Source: Diabrotica undecimpunctata
Taxonomy: Eukaryota; Arthropoda; Insecta; Coleoptera; Chrysomelidae
Direction: 5' to 3'
DNA: 64,000 nucleotides
Assembly (NCBI RefSeq): GCF_040954645.1
Contig: NC_092803.1
Location: 11,533,230 to 11,597,229, forward strand
The notes beneath the pieces were generated by a model. That model saw only the letters and a list, made by a program, of their open reading frames with translations. It was not told the DNA's origin and ran no database searches. Within the stretch, counting starts at the first letter, position 1. Every line of letters begins with the position of its first letter. Shown here piece after piece: positions 22,901-32,152 of this stretch. Both the position numbers and the translations under genes were made by a program.

Positions 22901-24173
22901 TCACATTAAAAACAGTAAATAACAAAACTATAAGTGAATAAACAAATGTGATTAAACAGTGTAAAGGATAATTATATATTTGAGACCTTACAGACAATGG
23001 TCTGCAATTATATCCTCAAACGTTTTATTAGTGTGACACAAGATAGAAACATATTGATAAATCTAAACAGAGGTTCTTATTCTTCTTAAGAACACATATA
23101 AAGAACATGATACTGATTAAAAATACATAATTGTGTACTAATATTGACACCTAGTTATATAATCATACAGGGATGATATTCGAACAGAACTTAAACACAC
23201 TCATATTTTAAAAAAAACTTATATGATTAAAAATAGTAAATAACAAAACTATAAGTGAATAAACAAATGTGATTAAACAGTGTAAAAAGGATAATTATAC
23301 ATTTGAGACCTTACAGACAATGGTCTGCAATTATATCCTCAAATGTTTTATTAGTGTGACACAAGATAGAAACATATTGATAAATCTAAACAGAGGTTCT
23401 TATTCTTCTTAAGAACACATATAAAGAACATGATACTGATTAAAAATACATAATTGTGTCCTAATATTGACACCTAGTTATATAATCACACAGGAATGAT
23501 ATTCTAACAGAACTAAAACACACTCATATTTTAAAAAAACTTATATGACTAAAAATAGTAAATAACAAAACTATAAGTGAATAAACTTAAAATAAACTTA
23601 TTAAAATAATAATTTTTGCTCACCTAAATTGATATCTTTTTTTGCTTGAAGATTTTCTGGAACGGATTTGCTCAATACTGTGATTAGAGCTGAAAGTAAT
23701 GATATATTGACACAGTTTTTGTAGTATATATTAAGAATCTCCTGACATATATCAGAGGTTTTATGTACCCCAATCAATTCCAAAATATTTAAAATATTTT
23801 CTCTATCAAACTGTAGACTTATCAATTTATTGTTTTCGTTCACTATGTTATCAGAAAAGGATGTAGACAAACCAGCTTCAGTATTAAATAAAGAAAGGGA
23901 ATAATCACAGTGATTTCTCATTAAAAATTCAGCTACAATTAAATTTACAGCTTGTTTTGATAAACTCATCGAACTGGGAGGTGATTTTCTTATAATATCC
24001 CGACCTATCGTGGTATTTTTCAGTATATTAATCATTTTATATCTCAGGTTTGTCCTCAATTCTGAAAGGATGCCTTTTTGCTCAAACCATGACGTTAGTA
24101 AATCCTGAAATTCTTGAGAAGATAGATTTTTGGAAAGGTCGACGGCAGGAATTGCTGCCGTTATACCTTCCAT
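10944..24173 (-). CDS. OFD1: OFD1-like centrosomal/ciliary protein, three exons
   Basis: Homologue of OFD1, a centriole and centriolar-satellite protein needed for distal centriole structure and ciliogenesis. Exons on the minus strand: 24173-23624 (550 nt), 16172-15507 (666 nt), 11098-10944 (155 nt); total 1371 nt, 456 residues plus stop. Junctions are TTAG/GTGAGC, ACAG acceptor, GAAA/GTAAGT, TTTAG acceptor; phases 1 and 1 fit, making Asp and Lys codons across the splices. Residues 17-50 (SSQEFQDLLTSWFEQKGILS, then LRTNLRYKMIN) resemble the TOF motif and 74-104 the LisH dimerisation motif (NLIVAEFLMRNHCDYSLSLF). Residues about 200-350 are charged heptad-rich coiled coil; the last exon is another coiled coil ending KKCKVL. 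It is about half the length of vertebrate OFD1 (roughly 1000 residues). FOP/FOR20 share TOF-LisH but lack such long coiled coils. A polyadenylation signal lies about 100 nt downstream. Confidence 0.82.
11099..11536. other. OFD1-like intron 2, part without recognised repeat
   Basis: AT-rich intron DNA adjoining exon 3; nothing identified. Confidence 0.35.
12258..12326 (+). repeat. tRNA-like module (A and B box), left arm
   Basis: GGTGTAATAGTA (12263) resembles a pol III A box and GGTTCAATTCA (12306) fits the B-box consensus GGTTCRANNCC, about 40 nt apart as in a tRNA. No full cloverleaf. It mirrors the module at 12790-12875 in opposite orientation within the same fold-back element. Confidence 0.35.
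12790..12875 (-). repeat. tRNA-like module (A and B box), right arm
   Basis: On the minus strand: TGGCTTAGTGGT (12868-12857, good A box), a 6-bp anticodon-like stem CTGCGA/TCGCAG, GAGTTCAAAACCC (12817-12805, B-box-like), followed by a long T run (complement of the A run at 12772-12790), which could act as a pol III terminator. The acceptor stem does not pair, so it is a tRNA-derived relic or SINE head, not a functional tRNA. Confidence 0.5.
13746..14773. other. OFD1-like intron 2, no gene recognised
   Basis: AT-rich with a moderately GC-rich patch at about 14220-14340. No coding similarity seen on either strand. Confidence 0.3.
14774..15395 (+). pseudogene. Penelope-like element RT fragment
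   Basis: Reads IVFTKADKGNTTVAIDKIEY, KTIEFLKNQNIK, LYSFIKLHKPDHPIRPV, APIYKLSKKLLEFIL and LISFDVKNLFPSVPPTETFV in order. These are the N-terminal palm motifs of Penelope-like retroelement reverse transcriptases (DKGNTxVxMD, KxHKxxxPIRPI, SFDVxSLFTNIP). Stops at 14978 and around 15232-15260 break it. The remaining RT core and the GIY-YIG endonuclease are absent. It lies in intron 2 of the OFD1-like gene, only about 110 bp from exon 2, on the opposite strand. Confidence 0.8.
16173..16766. other. OFD1-like intron 1, acceptor-proximal part
   Basis: No gene or repeat identified. A GC-richer stretch around 16470-16540 precedes the pogo-like relic and may be its 5' leader. Confidence 0.3.
16767..16796. 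repeat. Perfect 30-nt palindrome
   Basis: GGGTAAAATGATCC, a CT spacer, then GGATCATTTTACCC: 14-bp arms. A related half-site, GGGGTAAAACGATCC, lies just upstream at about 16742. It sits 75 bp before the HTH start of a pogo-like transposase and may be part of that element's terminal structure. Confidence 0.8.
16870..17020 (+). pseudogene. pogo/Tigger-like transposase N-terminus
   Basis: Reads MLRTYKRITNRQNWNAEHMK and NAIQEVKREFLSKALREC before a stop at 17002. This is the first helix-turn-helix of a pogo-type transposase (MxRxYKRKTxRxxWxxExMxxAIxAV). The rest of the protein is missing; a MITE begins at 17037. Confidence 0.6.
17037..17702. mobile_element. MITE with about 27-bp inverted ends
   Basis: Left end AGCGTTTCACGTTAAGAAAA (17037) and right end, on the minus strand, AGCGTTCCACGTTAAGAAAA (17702); the identity continues through ATAACATT with one mismatch in 27. 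Length 666 bp, no coding capacity. No clear target duplication, so the exact ends and superfamily are uncertain. Confidence 0.65.
17703..18397. other. OFD1-like intron 1, no gene recognised
   Basis: AT-rich; no coding frame or repeat identified. Confidence 0.3.
18398..20096 (+). pseudogene. RTE-like LINE, 5'-truncated, three frame breaks
   Basis: A non-LTR retrotransposon ORF. In order: linker, RT start (ALKELKNNKAPGHDGIIAEL), QAGFRKGYSTSDPLLTMR, FLAFVDYEKAFD, GVRQGDVISPKLFNLALEDV, catalytic LRFADDIVIIA (near 19370), YGCQTWTLTK, then WSFAGHTARQ, the basic KRPRGRPQMR and EAYVQ at the stop 20096. Breaks: a small deletion before 18800, a frame change near 18880, and one near 19080. The endonuclease is absent (5' truncation). 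A (GAA)n tract follows 20 bp after the stop (about 20111-20126), which is the 3' tail of this family. The copy at 55197-56155 is a close relative. Confidence 0.8.
20166..22124 (+). mobile_element. R1-like LINE with 12-bp target duplication
   Basis: The same 12 bases, AATCTGTCCATC, flank the element at 20154-20165 and 22125-22136. The element ends with a GACG(A)12 tail. It lies about 40 bp beyond the (GAA)n end of the preceding RTE copy. It is much GC-richer than its surroundings. The 5' part of the RT and the endonuclease are missing, so it is 5'-truncated. Confidence 0.8.
20216..21775 (+). pseudogene. R1-like reverse transcriptase and C-terminal Zn region
   Basis: Frames in order: LLETQRFPANYKISRIVLLP, YRPVCLLSCIGKLYE, GLSPRHYGFRKNRSTVDAL, AILLLFDVRNTLKW, TGVLQGSVLGPTLWNL, catalytic FPFADDLAILV (about 20770-20802), YLDVTLNQN, then VLYAAPVWS and TGYIPMHVLVKER, and the gag-like/zinc C-terminus FLTQMLTGHSCFKPYLCRF with C..C pairs (KCLHCEISDTVSHTLLLC). 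These match the R1/I-type order of RT followed by a CCHC-like end. At least four frame changes (about 20650, 21040, 21350, 21490) inactivate it. Confidence 0.8.
22137..22904. other. OFD1-like intron 1, no gene recognised
   Basis: Unassigned AT-rich DNA between the R1-like insertion and the tandem duplication. Confidence 0.3.
22905..23588. repeat. Tandem duplication, period about 321 bp
   Basis: Units begin ATTAAAAACAGTAAATAACA (22905) and ATTAAAAATAGTAAATAACA (23226), with a third partial start at about 23548. The copies are nearly identical, including TTTGAGACCTTACAGACAAT and GGTTCTTATTCTTCTTAAGA. It lies in intron 1 of the OFD1-like gene, ending about 35 bp before the exon 1 donor. Confidence 0.9.
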
Positions 24174-24515
24174 TCTAAAATTAATTTATATCAAAAAGAA
24201 AAATTTTAAACATTCAAAATTTGACTGTAAACAATAACCTAACCTGCACCATTAAACATTAATTTGTTCTACAGTTTACACTTTTGTTCTCCGATTACAC
24301 TGGTTGAGAGATTTCATATTAATATTATGTCAAAATAGTCACAAGTGCAAGAACATGCACTAATTGGATACTAATAGTAGTGACATGTGTCATTAATTGT
24401 CACAATTACTGTTGATAGTGTAGATTTAAAGTGGAGGTTGTAAATTTTTGTTTATTTCTAACTGTTAGAACAAAATTAAAATAACAGCGGCTGCAGTGAA
24501 GAATAAGATTCACCC
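24174..24515. promoter_or_regulatory. Candidate bidirectional promoter region
   Basis: The 342 bp between the OFD1-like ATG (24173, minus) and a divergent first coding exon (ATG 24516, plus). Insertion-free by eye, unlike the flanks. No clear TATA box; a shared regulatory region is inferred from the head-to-head layout only. Confidence 0.5.
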
Positions 24516-24528
24516 ATGGCAACCGAAG
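24516..24528 (+). CDS. First coding exon of an unidentified gene
   Basis: ATGGCAACCGAAG directly followed by a GTAAGT donor, with a good start context (CACCC before ATGG). It encodes Met-Ala-Thr-Glu plus one base. The protein cannot be named from this, and the next exon was not recognised to the right. It could be the 5' exon of a long gene spanning the rest of the window. Confidence rests on the context, the strong donor and the head-to-head position with the OFD1-like gene. Confidence 0.4.
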
Positions 24529-25129
24529 GTAAGTTAAAACATTTCTATATCTGATATAAACGTCTAAATATGATGTCATGTTCGTCTAAATAAAATGGGC
24601 GTTTGTGAAAATCTCAGTACCTTTTTCTTAATTTTTCTTCTAAAGAAAAAGCTATCAGTGAAATAAGTTATAGAAATTGAACAATAGGTGTTTAAATTAA
24701 TTGTTTAGTAATATATTAGACTGTGAACCAAGAAATTTATTTTTATTATACAACTAAAATATTCTAAATTGAAGTTTTCCATGTCAAATTAAACATTCCA
24801 ACTGTATTGAAAATAGTAAAATAAAATAATCTTGATGTTCCATAATTCCATTTCTAGCAGCTAAACAAATATTTTTATTTTATGTAAGAAATGTTTTCTC
24901 AGTTTGTTCATTTAAAAGGAGGTCAACACCTTACAAAAATAAACAATAAGTAAATGGTTAACAAAATCAAATAGTATCATTTTTTTTTTATAAATCTAGG
25001 TATAAGTAGGGTTCCAAATGAATAGGTTTGTAATACATGATATGATGCGATATTGTATTAGCTGCTTTTATGTCTTAGTATATGGAAAAACAATATTTAC
25101 TTTACAATCAAAGTTCTTCTTGATTGCTT
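24529..25129. other. No gene recognised
   Basis: AT-rich DNA, presumably intron of the plus-strand gene. Confidence 0.3.
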
Positions 25130-25510
25130 ATGTTTCATTAAACTTATTATCATTTTCATGTTTTTTTGACATACATTCATTCCTTTGCACTGAGCAGTCC
25201 TTGTTATTAAATCAGTTTAAAGACCAGATGGCTATCCTTCAGGGCATGACAGAGCTCATCAGTTTTATTTATGCCTGTCCAGTTCTTTACATTCTATACC
25301 CGCAACATTTTTTTGTTATCTACACCTCACTTGCCATCTATTTTTCCTTGGATAATTAGTTGAGTGATTGCATATCTTTTCCCTCTCAGGATATGGCCCA
25401 GATATCCAATTTTTCATACCTTGATCAACCTGAGCAATTTTCTTTCAATATTTGGAATTCCTTTTTCCCCACACTTATCAGGGTCCACATTTCAAAAGCC
25501 TCCAACAAAT
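25130..25510 (-). pseudogene. RTE-like LINE C-terminus
   Basis: The minus strand reads LLRLIKV.KIGYLGHILRG, KRYAITQLIIQGKIDGK, NWTGINKTDELCHALKDSHL, the C-terminal end of an RTE-type ORF, with stops. Same family as the fragment at 32151-32520 ([38 protein letters not shown]). Confidence 0.65.
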
Positions 25511-25960
25511 GCTACATTTCTGGTTAATTACAATTAGATAATTAATTAAAAAAAAATAAAAATTACAGGAACAAGCTAAAAAAATTTAATGACATGTAAG
25601 CGAGGTAGAAAATGAATATATATGGAATATTTACCAATAATAAACAAAATAAAAATGAAAAAATGATGGTGATACTAGTGATCCTGAATAAATTAGTGAA
25701 TAATTTGAGTTAAGTCTTAGTTAAAGTTTTTATTTAATGTATTTATAATTAAAGAGCTTATTTCTAAACAGTCTTGAATCCAAAATTTTGATTTTTCTCG
25801 ATGTTTTTACTTTATTAAAAACATTATAACTTTCTTGAGATCTAGAATAAAGTTTTATGCGCTAAAATAGCTTATTTGCCATTTAAAAGTCCATTTATTT
25901 TCAAAATGTTATATGCCTACTGGGTTTATTTTCAAGGCGTCTTAAATCCGCCTGGCCAAT
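25511..25960. other. No gene recognised
   Basis: AT-rich spacer. Confidence 0.3.
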
Positions 25961-26570
25961 TTTTGACCCAGAGCTTTTCATACATTGAATCCAGGCATAA
26001 AGAAAATCAATCTTTTTTGTGATGGATGCATTGCTCCAAACAAAAACAGCATTGTTCTCTCCATGCTCCGTAAAGTGGCCCAAATGTATGGCAAACCAAT
26101 TAATATTACTTTTTCTGTGCCAGAGCACACCTATTTGTCACTAGATCGGGTTTTTGGAAGAGTAGAAAAAACATTATGGAAAACTGAAGAAGCTTTGTTA
26201 CCAACTGATTACCACATTATATTTGAAAAGTTTTGATATTTGTTTGTTATCTGTGATGACTAGTTTACTTATAACTAGAAACTATCGGTGAGGAGGCTCA
26301 TTAAATTAAAAATGGACTTTAATATAATAGATATAAAATCATAAATGAGATTACAGGTAGCAGAGTGGGTTGTAAGTTCAGTTACTCGGATATTTACATA
26401 TGTTTTCATGCACTTAAAAAGGTGGAATAAATGGTCATCTCTTAATCCAAACAGAGAGGCCTTAGATCATTTGATTAAGAACGAAAAGTTGAAAAATGTC
26501 AAATTACTCTTAAGTAAGCTGGGTATTTTCCAACAGCTCCCTGCCATATCATTTTTGTAAAAAATTTATC
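25961..26570 (+). pseudogene. DDE-type transposase fragment with CDGC motif
   Basis: Reads INLFCDGCIAPNKNSIVLSM ... INITFSVPEHTYLSLDRVFG, RVEKTLWKTEEALLPTDYHI, then in a second frame VAEWVVSSVTRIF ... LNPNREALDHLIKNEKLKNV. The order Asp-Gly-Cys-xxxNKN, a GHSxLPxDRxFGxxEK-like stretch (here EHTYLSLDRVFGRVEK) and PxDYxxI is also seen in the Sola-like transposase at 27461-30064 (CDSCGGQNRN, GHSFLPNDADF), so the two are probably related. Both ends are missing. Confidence 0.55.
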
Positions 26571-26914
26571 AGCTAATACATGTAATGCTGTTGTAAACTC
26601 TATTTCTAATGACAATGATGATTGAATAACTTTTAAAAGCTGTTTTTTCTAACATTAATTATCGTAAACTAAGAATAAATCCACAATTTCCATTAATTAT
26701 CCAATATTTGAGTTTATTAATTAAAATTTGCCCAATATTAATCATATTGAATACCTTGTTATTCCCAAAACATCGTAAATCCAGGTCATATGATTGTGCT
26801 TTGTGGAACTTTATATAAATATATATCCAAGATATCTGAAAAATTCAATAATTAACAGCTTTAAGGCCAAATAATATTAGATCTTAAAGTAAAACATTCA
26901 AGAATAATAAGAAT
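26571..26914. other. No gene recognised
   Basis: AT-rich flank of the Sola-like element. Confidence 0.3.
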
Positions 26915-26918
26915 AAAT

Positions 26919-29900
26919 GGATGTAGATATAGAACAGGGAACCAAGCACCATCAAGTAACAGCTGAGAAAATCAACAAAATTGTTTGTCATCAGTTAGAA
27001 TCGATTATTTTGGACAACGGTTATTTTAAGATATTGTAGGTCACGTCCAATATTAGTATAGGTAATTTATACTTCTGTTGTCTGAAAGTTGTTTAAAAAA
27101 TATCATTCATAAAATAAATATGCTACTTGGTTCCTTTTTAAAAAATTAAATTTCAATATTTTTATACAATTTTAAAAAGAACCAGTCACTTGGTTCCATG
27201 TATAAATAGGAATATTTTTTTTATAAAGAAACACAAAATATTTTTATTGATAAAGTAACAACGAGTGGGTTTCAGGAAACACAAGAAAATGTCAAGTCAC
27301 CAAATAAAACACGTTTATTTTCCAACAAAGTAATGTGGTTCCTTGTACAAAAACGTAAAAACAATATTTAATGCTACAAACAGGTATCAATAAAGGTAAA
27401 AGAAAAGAAAAAAATGGTAATTAGTATTTTTGATAGAACTTTTTAACAAAATCTGCTTCATTATTCAGTTTCAAACTCAAAATCAATGTCACCATCATAA
27501 CCATCTACATCATCTATAATAGCGTCATTAGCAAGCAATGATGTAAAAAAGTTTTGCTCGTTTTCAGGAATCAAATGCATAATAGATTTAATATCATTTA
27601 ACTTGGGCGTAGAAATAGGTTTTCCAGTCGGCCATGATAGCTCCAAGTCAGTTGTTAATGACAGCTGTGGTTTACCTTTAACTTTTGGTTTTAAATCAAC
27701 TTCCGTAAACTGTTCATCATCATTATGTGAGAATTTAAAAAATAAACTAAATGGACGTTCCTTCTCGATTTTAATTTTTCGAACCAACAACCAGTTTACT
27801 TTTTGTCCTATAATATCGGTTTTTCTGTTGACAATCATTTTTTCTAGAGTACTTGAACTTAAGAAGTCATTGGTAGTCATGGTGTTCACTGTTATTGCAT
27901 TTTTTTTCCTGCAGCTTCTCATGACATTTGCATAATCTTCTGATACAATCTTTGCTGAAATTTTATGGCTTTTTCTATATCGCTAAAATCAGCGTCATTG
28001 GGCAAAAAACTGTGGCCCGATTCCAAAAAATTTATTGTTATCTTGTTTAATGTACGGTGATTATGTAAGGCATGCTTCAGTAACAAACATATTTTAATGT
28101 TGCGGTTTTGGCCGCCGCATGAATCGCACCAAAAACGAATTTCTTTGATCTCGGGGCCTAGATAGAGATCTATAAACTTTTTTAAACAAAATCCAACCTC
28201 CTGCGATCCTCGTCCAGCGACACCTTCTGGCCAAATAAAACAGTGGACTTTGTTGGTGGTGGCTGTATGTATCCCGAGGTTGTACAACCAAATCTGTCGC
28301 TTGTAGAAAATAATGTTGGTTGGAATTTTTGGCATTGGTAACGTTTTCTCAAGATCAAATGTTAGAGTTTCCACAAGTTGATTAGATTTTGCTTCATTAA
28401 AATCTTCTTTCATTTGCTTTCTAGCTTTTTCGGCTGCTTCCAAGTGTTCATAATGTTGTTGGTTAAAATTTTCTACATCACTAACGATATTTGAAGCCGC
28501 TGATTTTGCAGAAAAAGTATCACATTTATTACATGTATCCTTTTTTAAAGGTTTACGTGTAATGTTAAACTCTGTGTAGAAAATACGCCTATAATATGAG
28601 AAGCTTACAGGACTATTGTTTTCTGATTTATATAAGTTATACATTTTTTCAAGTGTCATATCAGTAGGTAAATATTCTCTATCTGTTTGAGTTCGTCGGT
28701 AATGAGATTTATACCTTGGAATTTTGTTAATATGTGCCTTAACCTCTTCCTTTTTCATTTCAGACAACCTTTTATGATGTTGATGCTTACCGCGGTTATC
28801 TTTTAAGTCTAATACTCTTGATTTTTTAAGTGCTGTATTTACGCGTTTCGTGGATATTCCTAGGGTTTTTACAAACATATCGCGGCACACCGTAAACCTA
28901 TTCATCGTGTATGTTCTTGAATGCAATCTTAAATGACTACCTTGAATATGATTTCTTCGTCTTTTAACTGAATTTTCTTGAACCAAGGCGGTAATAAATG
29001 ATGTTTGAAGATCATAACTACCAACATTCCAGTATTTCTCAAAAATTTCTCTGCGGATGTCACTATTAATTTTTGTGTAACATTTTTCTTTACAGTTACA
29101 TTTATAGTCAATAAACTGTTTAGAATCTATGTGTAATTCTCTTTTAGAAATATATGGTTTATTGGTGTTTTTTAAAGTTTTCCGAATTGCTTCTGTTTGT
29201 CCAATGTACTTCCGTTTTCTTCCTTTTCTTGGTCTTCCTTTCCTATGCTCTTCTTGGTTTACTTGTTGAGGATCATTTTCGTTGTTAGAATAGTGTCCCG
29301 TATTGGCACTGCTGTCTGACGAATCATCGGTACTTTCTGGATATGGGGCTTCATCATTTTGAAAATCAGGATCTGCAATATTGTCGTCAAAGTCACTCTC
29401 CTCAGATAAATCGGTGTTCCGGCCTTCCACAGTTGTATTATGTGCTGTACTAGCTGCACTATTGTCCTCACTTGCACCATGTTGCTTACCATTTGGATAA
29501 CTATCTTTGTCGTTATCTAAGCTATTATTATCCTGAAACAAAGTTATAATAGATAAGTGAGGTATTTACACAGTAACCAGTATTTTTTTCAAACTGACTG
29601 TAAAAAAATGGTATCTATCTAAATATATTTTGATTTATTACAAAACACCAAAGTAATTATGTCTGACTACCAAATTTGTGTGCATCGAAAAGATGATTAG
29701 GAATATTATCGAGCAAATCCTACTTCAAAAAACATCTTAGCAAAATACGAAAACATCTAGGTACCTATGTGCACATCACGTCAGATTCCTTAAATATCAC
29801 ATTTCTGAACAAAGAACCAATAAGAAGAGAATCCATATTATTCCTACTAGACATTTTAGAACATGGAACCAAACAACAATAAAAAGTACCAAACCCCCAT

Positions 29901-30312
29901 ATTTCACTTAACTTCATTATTGAAAAAGGAACCACGTAACATATTTGAGGTTATAAAATCCATATAAATAGTAATCTTACCTGCTGTTTATTATGTGCAT
30001 TGGATGGTTCTGGCAATACTTCAGAGGCTTTTAAAAGATTTAATATTTGTTTTCCACGCGACATTCTTATAACCTTTCAGACTATTTCGAAATCACTAAA
30101 ACGTGGTCCAAAAACTGTGGATCTTTGTTCTAAAATTATTATTTCGCGAAACTGTACAAGAACATGGACCTTTTGTCAATAGATGGCGCTAGGGGTATTA
30201 TTTAAGATTTATATTCTGGAGCTGGGTGCAGGAGTATTTTGTAAATCTATTTAACGACAGAACTGAATATTTCAAAATTTGGCGGTTGGTTCCCTGTTCT
30301 ATATCTACATCC
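26919..30312 (-). mobile_element. Near-intact Sola-like DNA transposon
   Basis: A 3394-bp element with perfect 27-bp inverted ends: GGATGTAGATATAGAACAGG and seven more bases at 26919-26945 and their complement at 30286-30312. A 4-bp duplication AAAT lies at 26915-26918 and 30313-30316. It carries one two-exon transposase gene on the minus strand. Four-bp duplications and this transposase architecture suggest the Sola superfamily; that name is tentative. It inserted into an older LINE RT scrap (visible to its right). The relic at 54843-56798 has related ends (GGACGTAGTTATGCAAGAAG). Confidence 0.85.
27461..30064 (-). pseudogene. Sola-like transposase, one frameshift
   Basis: Two exons: 30064-29981 (28 codons, MSRGKQILNLLKASEV ...) and 29532 onward, joined CAG/GTAAGA to TTTCAG with phase 0 (intron 448 nt). 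The N-terminus is very acidic (SEESDFDDN ... ESTDDSSDSS), followed by an AT-hook-like RKGRPRKGRKRK, a Cys cluster YKCNCKEKCY, an RSHYRRxxTDREYLP-like region, CNKCDTF, then probable catalytic segments LTFDLEKTLP, FWCDSCGGQNRN and GHSFLPNDADFSDIE. The frame ends at 27919, but the family-like continuation EDYANVMRSCRKKN ... NDFLSSS runs in the next frame to 27461, so a single base is lost near 27940. Total would be about 715 residues. The rest is open, suggesting recent activity. The frameshift could also be a sequencing error. Confidence 0.75.
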
Positions 30313-30316
30313 AAAT

Positions 30317-30480
30317 AATGGAATGAGACAGGGTTGTCATATTTTTTCCAATATTTTCAATATATACATATACAGAACAAACTGGAGATTTATCTTGGTG
30401 AGAATATCATCTTCAATCCTCTCCTATATGCAGACTTAATGGCCTTTTATCTCTTTTAAAAGTGAATTATTACAAATATA
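30317..30480 (+). pseudogene. LINE RT scrap at Sola-like target site
   Basis: Reads NGMRQGCHIFSNIFNIYI and ILSYMQT, a decayed version of RT motifs around GxRQGCxxSPxLFNxY and YAD. Very short and interrupted. Confidence 0.35.
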
Positions 30481-30489
30481 CAGCTGTTT

Positions 30490-30700
30490 TTCTAGCAATA
30501 ACTACCAAGCTTCACTTGTTCTCGATATATAAGAAGCTTATGACTGCTTAGACTGGTCTATACTATAAAATTAGATGATAAACTTCTAAATTCCAGAAGA
30601 TCCATTTACCATTCTCAAACTCTACATAGATTAGTAATAATCCAACAAGATAATGGCACCATATCTGAATATCCTTTGGTAACAAAAAGTGCATTTTAAT
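30490..30700 (+). pseudogene. LINE RT fragment (copy 1)
   Basis: Decayed frame QASLVLDI.EAYDCLDWS, the FxDxxxAYDxVDW palm motif. It is nearly parallel to 31600-31860, which reads QASIFLDINGAYDSVDWSII and continues KSLPQGSALSSLLFIVFT in another frame; the nucleotide sequences from AAGCTTCA to GGTAACAAAAAGT are clearly homologous. Confidence 0.5.
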
Positions 30701-32072
30701 CACACGGGTGAACCTGGCAAACCTGAGCAACCTTGCCGGAGATTGGGTAACCAACCCCCAGTGGAGGGTAGGGTCAGAACTGACGAGGGACGAAGAAATG
30801 GTTCTCCGAAAAGAGGGATGGACGATGGGCCAACTTATTATTCCATTTTTTTTTCTATTTGGTGTTCATTCATTTATACACTTTATGTTACATTTTCTTC
30901 TAATCTCTTCACTTCTCTTTTGATCTCTCAGTGTATTTCGTGTAATTCTTCTAAGTACTGTCATCTCTGCCGTTTCAAGGGACAGCCTAGGTGATGAAAT
31001 ATGGAATTCGAGATAGGATCATGAAATGTCATAACCTTGAATAAACATAGGCGCAGAAAAACCTACTAAATGAGCTGTCTAGATACAAAATCACAGTTGC
31101 AGCAATTCAAGAAACAAAATGGCTAGGTAATGGGATTAGAGACACAAGGACACACCCTATTTTACAAAATGGTAAACCAACAGGCAGTTAAGATCTGGGA
31201 GTGGTGTTCATAATGGACAAGAAAATAAAATATATTAGACTTTAAGCTGTTAAGTGAAAGAATGCAAATTACGAATTAAATCAAAGTTCTTTAATATAAC
31301 AATGAAAGAGAAATGTTTTATCAGCATCTAGACAACACCTCTTTATCATACAATCAGCCATGATTCCAGAGTCCTAAAACTTGGACAACAGAGGAAAGAA
31401 ATAATGCAAGAGGAATGGAATAATATTAAGAAGTTAACATGGGAAACGGTTAAGCAATAGGCAAAAGAAATGAACTATACCTGCAGTACACTCAATGAAG
31501 GACACGAGAAAGGCGCGAAAAATTTGAAGAAGAACGAAGAAAGGCAGACAAAATATGCAAAAGAAACAAGAGGAGATAAGAACATAACTAAGCTAAATGG
31601 CGAATGAATACCAAGCTTCAATATTTCTAGATATAAACGGAGCTTATGATAGCGTAGACTGGTCTATAATATGAAATAAGATGATAAACTTATAAATTTC
31701 AGAAGGTTTTCAGAAGGATTCTCAAACTCTAAAAAATCAATAGCAATTCGACAAGATAACGACATCATATCAGAATATCGTTTGGTAACAAAAAGTTTAC
31801 CACAAGGATCTGCTCTGTCGTCACTACTTTTTATTGTATTTACCTGTGGCACCTACAGAATATTTCACCTTTCCAGTGTAGACAGAATTGAAACGAGACA
31901 ACTAGTGTGGTATGGTCACGTGAAGCGAATGAATGAAGATAGATGGCCAAAGAAAGCTTTAAATTACATATTATGTGTACGGCACATAATGAGAGATAGA
32001 GCCATCAAAGAAGACGAATGGATAGACAGAAAACGATGGAGGTCGAAATGCGAGAAGCGGCAGAGGCTGTAG
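30701..32072 (+). pseudogene. LINE: 5' region, endonuclease, RT and C-terminal pieces
   Basis: From left: a leader with EPGKPEQPCRRLGNQPPVEG; at about 31005-31200 an endonuclease start in broken frames (WNVITLNK, LLNELSRYKITVAAIQETKW, LGNGIRDTRTHPILQNGK), the APE-type endonuclease of RTE/Jockey-like LINEs; at 31600-31860 RT motifs (DINGAYDSVDW, LPQGSALSSLLFIVFT); and at 31870-32072 a C-terminus RIETRQLVWYGHVKRMNEDR, WPKKAL, DRAIKEDEWIDRKRWRSKCE. Large internal parts are deleted and stops are frequent. Pieces may derive from one or two insertions. Confidence 0.6.
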
Positions 32073-32080
32073 GAACCTCG

Positions 32081-32081
<1 letters not shown>

Positions 32082-32148
<67 letters not shown>
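32082..32148. repeat. (TA)n microsatellite, 67 bp
   Basis: Uninterrupted TA dinucleotide tract directly after a LINE C-terminus. Confidence 0.95.

Positions 32149-32150
<2 letters not shown>

Positions 32151-32152
<2 letters not shown>

Noticed and set aside
25018..25359. 113-codon plus-strand frame with hydrophobic segments, looking like a membrane protein
   Set aside because: The minus strand of the same bases reads a clear RTE C-terminus (QLIIQGKIDGK, LGHIL); the plus frame is its antisense shadow.
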